A stretch of 64,000 nucleotides of DNA from Nymphaea colorata (Eukaryota; Streptophyta; Magnoliopsida; Nymphaeales; Nymphaeaceae), in assembly GCF_008831285.2 (NCBI RefSeq), contig NC_045139.1, positions 13,250,354 to 13,314,353 on the forward strand. The letters run 5' to 3'. This document shows, one piece after another, positions 60,001 through 64,000 of the stretch. The position numbers were made by a program, and so were the translations under genes. The notes under the pieces are model-generated. The model searched no databases and was not told the origin of the DNA. It saw nothing but the letters and a program-made list of their open reading frames with translations. How positions within the stretch are numbered: the stretch's first letter is position 1; each line of letters opens with the position of its first letter.

Positions 60001-60582
60001 TTACCGTTGCCAGCACAGCGTTCGCACGGGACAGGATCTCCCTGTAGGATACAGAATTCACGCCACAGCCGTAGAAAGTTACAAACAGTAGACAAGAGTG
60101 TGATCAGAATTTGTGGCAACCATAGTTTCAAAAGGAAACGGAAACGAATGATCAATTAGATTTACGGACCCGTTTCCTAAAACAAAAGAGAATCAATCAT
60201 GATTCCTGCGGTTCTAATCCCCAAGGGATCATCTTGTCAAGACGTGCATGCAGTCAATTACCTTGAAGCCCAGAAACAGGGAGAGAGCAATGGCCACGAC
60301 GACACTAACGGTGACAATAAAACTCTGCGTGTCAACAGGTCCACCGAGAAGGCCTTTGAGGAAAAGAATCGGGTGGACCAACGTCGTTGGTTGTGATAAT
60401 CCGCGTCGCCCCCTGTAAAGCTTCAATGCTTTGATCTTCAAATATTGTGGTTGAGGAATTAAGGTCGGCTGGACGGAACAAGAGGAGATCAGAGAAGGAA
60501 GTGGAACAACAGAGCCAGGATGAGAAGAGGAAGGAGAAGAGGAAGAAGGAATGGCGTGCAATGGAGATCGAAGCGTTCCCAT
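57035..60582 (-). CDS. Plastid DnaJ-type cysteine-rich protein (164 aa)
   Basis: Four exons, 60262..60582, 60005..60041, 57902..57985 and 57035..57087, join in frame (phases 0, 1, 1). The start is the ATG at 60582. The N-terminus is Ser/Pro-rich and weakly charged, like a chloroplast transit peptide. A single hydrophobic helix ([19 protein letters not shown]) lies at about residues 88-106. Four zinc-binding repeats follow: CERCAGNG at 113, CVFCDDGK at 124, CRVCKGAG at 141 and CKKCGGSG at 152, and the protein ends YSRRL. There is no J domain. This layout resembles Arabidopsis At5g17840 (DnaJ-related), and more distantly BSD2, PSA2 and LQY1, which assist assembly of plastid complexes. A membrane-anchored thylakoid or envelope chaperone-like role is inference. 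The second intron is about 2 kb and contains a diverged repeat-like stretch near 58070..58290. Confidence 0.9.
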
Positions 60583-62777
60583 TGGAATCCTTTTTAGGAC
60601 TTTAGAGTTCGCGGGAAGAGGAGATGGCTCCCATCGCTATGACTGAGAGAGTGTGTTTTTGAGGTCGGGAAATCGCAGCCTATCTGAAGACCGAAGAGGG
60701 GAAGCCCGCCACGCGCGGGCATTCCATTTCACTAATTTTGCAGATGAAGGTTTCGTTTTGCTTATTAATACCTTTTACCGGTTCACGTTTTTATTTTTCT
60801 CAGTTGGATGCAAGGTAAGACCAGAACACGTTAGGCCAATTGAGGCTGGAAATGATCAAAATGTTCCGTCTCCCATACAAAGGCAAAAATGAAGTTCGAC
60901 TTTGTTACTTAAAATAGGTGGAAACACGGGTTCCCATGTTAACAGCCTAACCCGGAAAAGGACGTCAGGCAAAAAAAAAGTCCAATTTTTAACAAATATT
61001 ACTAAGAGGAAAAAAATTTTAAAAAGAAAAAAATCAGCATAATTGAATTTGAAGATAGAACAGAATTTCCCTGCCAACAAATGAGATTGAAAATGAAATG
61101 AATTCAAGAGCAATTTTTGTCACAAGGAAAAGCAGGTTAGGCCAGACTCTTTGCGTGCAAAAGTCATTTTTGCCATAAAAAATAACATTTTGTCAAATAA
61201 ATATTTCTTACTCACTCCCATATTAATGCGAGGCTTGGGCTATTGATTTGATAGATCCCCACTCACTCTCTCTAGCAGGTTTTGTTCTTGTTCCCTCTTC
61301 GAAAAGGATAACAATTATAATCACTTACAATGTTTTTTATAAGTCCTTAAAAATCTCTCGTAATCTTTGATACATAACTAAACTTTTTATAGTAAAATGT
61401 CACAATTGACAACCCTTTTTTAATGTTTGGGACCACAACAAGTACTAGTGTTGAACCAGTTTTGATACCATTACAATGACTCGGCCCACTTTCACACTAG
61501 GCTCAAGCTCCCATTTCAGTGGATCCCAACATATGATTGTTATACACCTTGTTTGAATGCATTTTAAAATTTTGCCCCTATTTCAATGACAAAATCTGCA
61601 TTTAAGCCAAAAGGTAAATTGGAATTTGGTTGAGTGTTGCTACGGAGAGAGGGTGTATTGGCTGTCGTAGAGCTAGCTCCACTCCATTTTACACCCTTAA
61701 ACCAAACCCGGTGGAATGTTTAACCCATTTCAAAGTTACATTGTCTTTACAAGAAGGAAAAGTGAGAGCTAATTTCTGACTTTTTTCTTGAAAGTTTTCA
61801 CTCTCTTTACATGGAAATGGAAAGGTTTAATCCCCATAATTTTTAAGCCCATCAGATCAGATGCCCCCAGAAAAAACCGTGATGCAGACGACTTGGCTGG
61901 GAAATTCTCTATCTACCCAAATTTTTATGTATAATAATAATGCGTAACCGGGAAACTCTAGTTAACAATGGCCTTGCCTTTTGAAAGGGGTGGCTCCCAT
62001 GAGTTTTGAACTCCCAATGAATAATGAACCCCAGTTTGCAGTCTATAGATACAAACCATTTTGTACTAAAGACGAGTAGACCACTTGCGTTTCATACTTC
62101 AAGCTTGAGTTTGGTCAGCTGAGCCACCCACTCCAGTTCAAAAGCTTTATATGGTGGTCAAACAGGCATAGGTGCCACGCAAAATTAGCTACATGGAGTG
62201 CCGGGCCTTTTTAAAACTTGGAACCCTCGACCCATATTAATCATTTGCACCCCCCAAGTCAAGCCAACTTATTTTGGAAGGAGAGCGAGTGGGCTGTCGG
62301 TCGTCTGTCACAATCACATTCTTAAACGTAAAATCCAGGTATCCTCACCACCAATGAGTCTCCTTCAACGATTTTTGTACAGGTAGTAAGGTCCAACCAA
62401 AAGGAAGAAATGGCTGATATGACGAGCAACTATGTCGAGAAGATAGTTCAAGTTGCTTGAAGGACGTGCATTGACGCATGCAAGCCATCCATCCAGGAGA
62501 CGGCGAGGGAATGCCAAGCATAGCTGCCGCTAAAACTTTATCTCAAAGACGATTACACAACTTCCACATTGATTTTCAGAATAATAAAAGCTAACACATA
62601 ATCGCAGAATGTCGAAAGCAGGAAAACGTGAATCGTGACTTATTCATTTCAATTCAATGTTTTAGGTCGAGCAGAGGGGGAAAGAGTAATGGCTGCGTAT
62701 ACACTGCAAACATTTGCGGATAAAAACTGATACTACATCGTGAACTTGCTTACACAGCACCACAGATACCGCAAGAC
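60583..62777. other. Intergenic
   Basis: No supported gene. The left end holds the promoter of the DnaJ-type gene, and the right end the 3' untranslated region of the gene ending at 62778. Short frames near 60653..61113 and 62198..62386 show no family signs. Confidence 0.55.
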
Positions 62778-63953
62778 TCAATAAAATCCAAGAGCGTGCT
62801 TTGTCTGCAGGTCCCAAAATTCCTTCGACTGCTTCACCGCCTGAGCTCGTTCTATGTTTAGCCTCTCCTTCCAGTACTCTTTACATCTGAAATCATAACG
62901 AGCTTATTAGTGACCCAGCTACGAATTCTGTAGTTGGTTAAATAGCAAAGTTCCAATGCTGGCACGCTAGAACACCTCAAGTCATCGGATTTTCATTAGG
63001 AAACGTGTATTGGTTTGTGAAACAACTGAACAGAGCCATTTATATGAGACGATGAAGATGATGACCATCACCTGTTTTTGAGAAGCAGATCCAGCTCTAC
63101 CATGTGTACTGAATCCTCGTACACTCCAACCTACAGAAAAGGAAATATAAGCCTCAAATGACAACATGAAGATTCTCAATGAACTTCAGAAGCGCTCCTT
63201 AGACTATTAAGATCACAGAGCTCCTTAGGTCCGCTTTAAGCCCACAAGACCCAAGTATAGCTCTTCAACATATTCTCGCTGACAGTCAACACACTTAAAC
63301 TTGTAAGACAACAAAAGATTTTTCCGGTCAGAAATAACTAACAGTAGTAAACAATGTCCCTAGAGCAAAAATATTCCCAGATTATATGATACTCTGGGGA
63401 AAAATCAAGCCGAAAATGGAAAATACAAAGGGAGGAAGAGCGATTATAGGCATCTTGTTTCATATGCGTCTGAGGGAATTCCATCCCTCGCCTTGTCAAA
63501 CCTTCTTGGCAGAAAGGTTGTAACAGGGATATGTCTCAATCGACTTTGGCTATCGCAGTTATGCACTAACAGACAGATACCAACCGAACTTTCTGAGGGG
63601 CAGTAGAACTGATTAAAAGAGGTGAAAATACCGTGAGCCTCTTAAATAGTCTGTTGCTCTTGAATGTTCAACCTGCCGGTAACACCAAGACACCAAAAGC
63701 TTGGATCTATCCGATGTCTCAAATAGACAGAAATGATCAACACCTATCCTACTAAAACAACAAATTATCATGATAAATCGTATCCAAGCACTGAATATTT
63801 ATATGAATCCTATGATCTTTTAGGTTGTTCAGTTTCCTCTAAACATCTTTTACGTGTACTAAGATGAAAGATCAATGTCAATACTGCAAAAACTCACCGT
63901 TTCTTTGTCCTAACAACCCTGATTGAAAGATGAGCAAGTTTTTCTTGATCAAC
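62778..63953 (-). CDS. Unrecognised gene, C-terminal part only
   Basis: I do not recognise the family. Four exons can be joined in frame from splice signals: 63898..63953 (VDQEKLAHLSIRVVRTKKR), a tiny 63632..63650 (LFKRLT), 63072..63130 (VGVYEDSVHMVELDLLLKN) and 62778..62886 (RCKEYWKERLNIERAQAV, then KQSKEFWDL, ending LGFY and a TGA stop). The product is charged and looks helical throughout. The 5' part lies beyond the right edge of the window. The 19-nt exon is the weakest element, because its acceptor (caacag) was chosen to keep the frame. The last two exons have clean borders and coding-like composition. Confidence 0.6.
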
Positions 63954-64000
63954 CTGCCATCACTATTTACTGCCATGTACACTTTCAAGCATCAGAAATT

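Noticed and set aside
1-64000. CRISPR arrays, rRNA, tRNA and bacterial-type operons
   Set aside because: No regularly spaced repeats with unique spacers, no rRNA signatures and no convincing cloverleaf were seen; gene structure is eukaryotic.

Overview
This window reads as flowering-plant nuclear DNA. It has intron-rich genes with GT-AG splice sites, plant-only families (VQ protein, KIN-12 kinesin, GTD-binding/DUF593 protein, ABCG half-transporter, plastid DnaJ-type zinc-finger protein), plant Copia LTR retrotransposons primed by initiator tRNA-Met, MITE-like elements and many CT/GA/AT microsatellites. The species cannot be fixed from sequence alone. All exon borders below were placed by hand from splice signals, reading-frame continuity and remembered family motifs; no alignment or transcript data were available.

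Layout. 1-5.6 kb, minus: 5' part of an ABCG22-like half-size ABC transporter; its C-terminal membrane domain lies beyond the left edge. 5.65-9.65 kb: intergenic, with a 3 x 41-bp tandem repeat and a long CT tract. 9.65-14.69 kb, plus: a complete, young Copia retrotransposon with 301-bp LTRs, a 5-bp target duplication, PBS, PPT and one open 1460-codon gag-pol frame. 17.09-17.78 kb, plus: a single-exon VQ-motif gene. 22.6-23.1 kb: a MITE-like element beside a 45-bp duplication. 23.5-27.9 kb, minus: an old decayed Copia element. 28.2-29.2 kb, minus: a two-exon steroid 5-alpha-reductase-family gene. 30.36-30.65 kb, plus: a small unrecognised acidic ORF. 33.4-35.5 kb, minus: a GTD-binding (myosin-binding) gene with an apparent one-base frame break. 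40.6-43.4 kb, plus: a four-exon heme oxygenase whose first exon encodes no plastid transit peptide. 43.8-54.3 kb, minus: a complete 23-exon KIN-12 (KIN-12E-like) kinesin of about 1293 aa. 55.06-55.54 kb: a hAT-like non-autonomous element with internal 71-bp repeats. 57.0-60.6 kb, minus: a four-exon plastid-type DnaJ cysteine-rich protein of 164 aa. 62.8-64 kb, minus: the 3' exons of an unrecognised gene that continues past the right edge.

The genes are independent housekeeping, cytoskeletal or regulatory loci, not a cluster or pathway. I see no new multi-gene system. The points most worth checking are the transit-peptide-less heme oxygenase, the intact recent Copia insertion, the 36-nt cassette exon and GC-AG intron in the kinesin, and the frame break in the GTD-binding gene.
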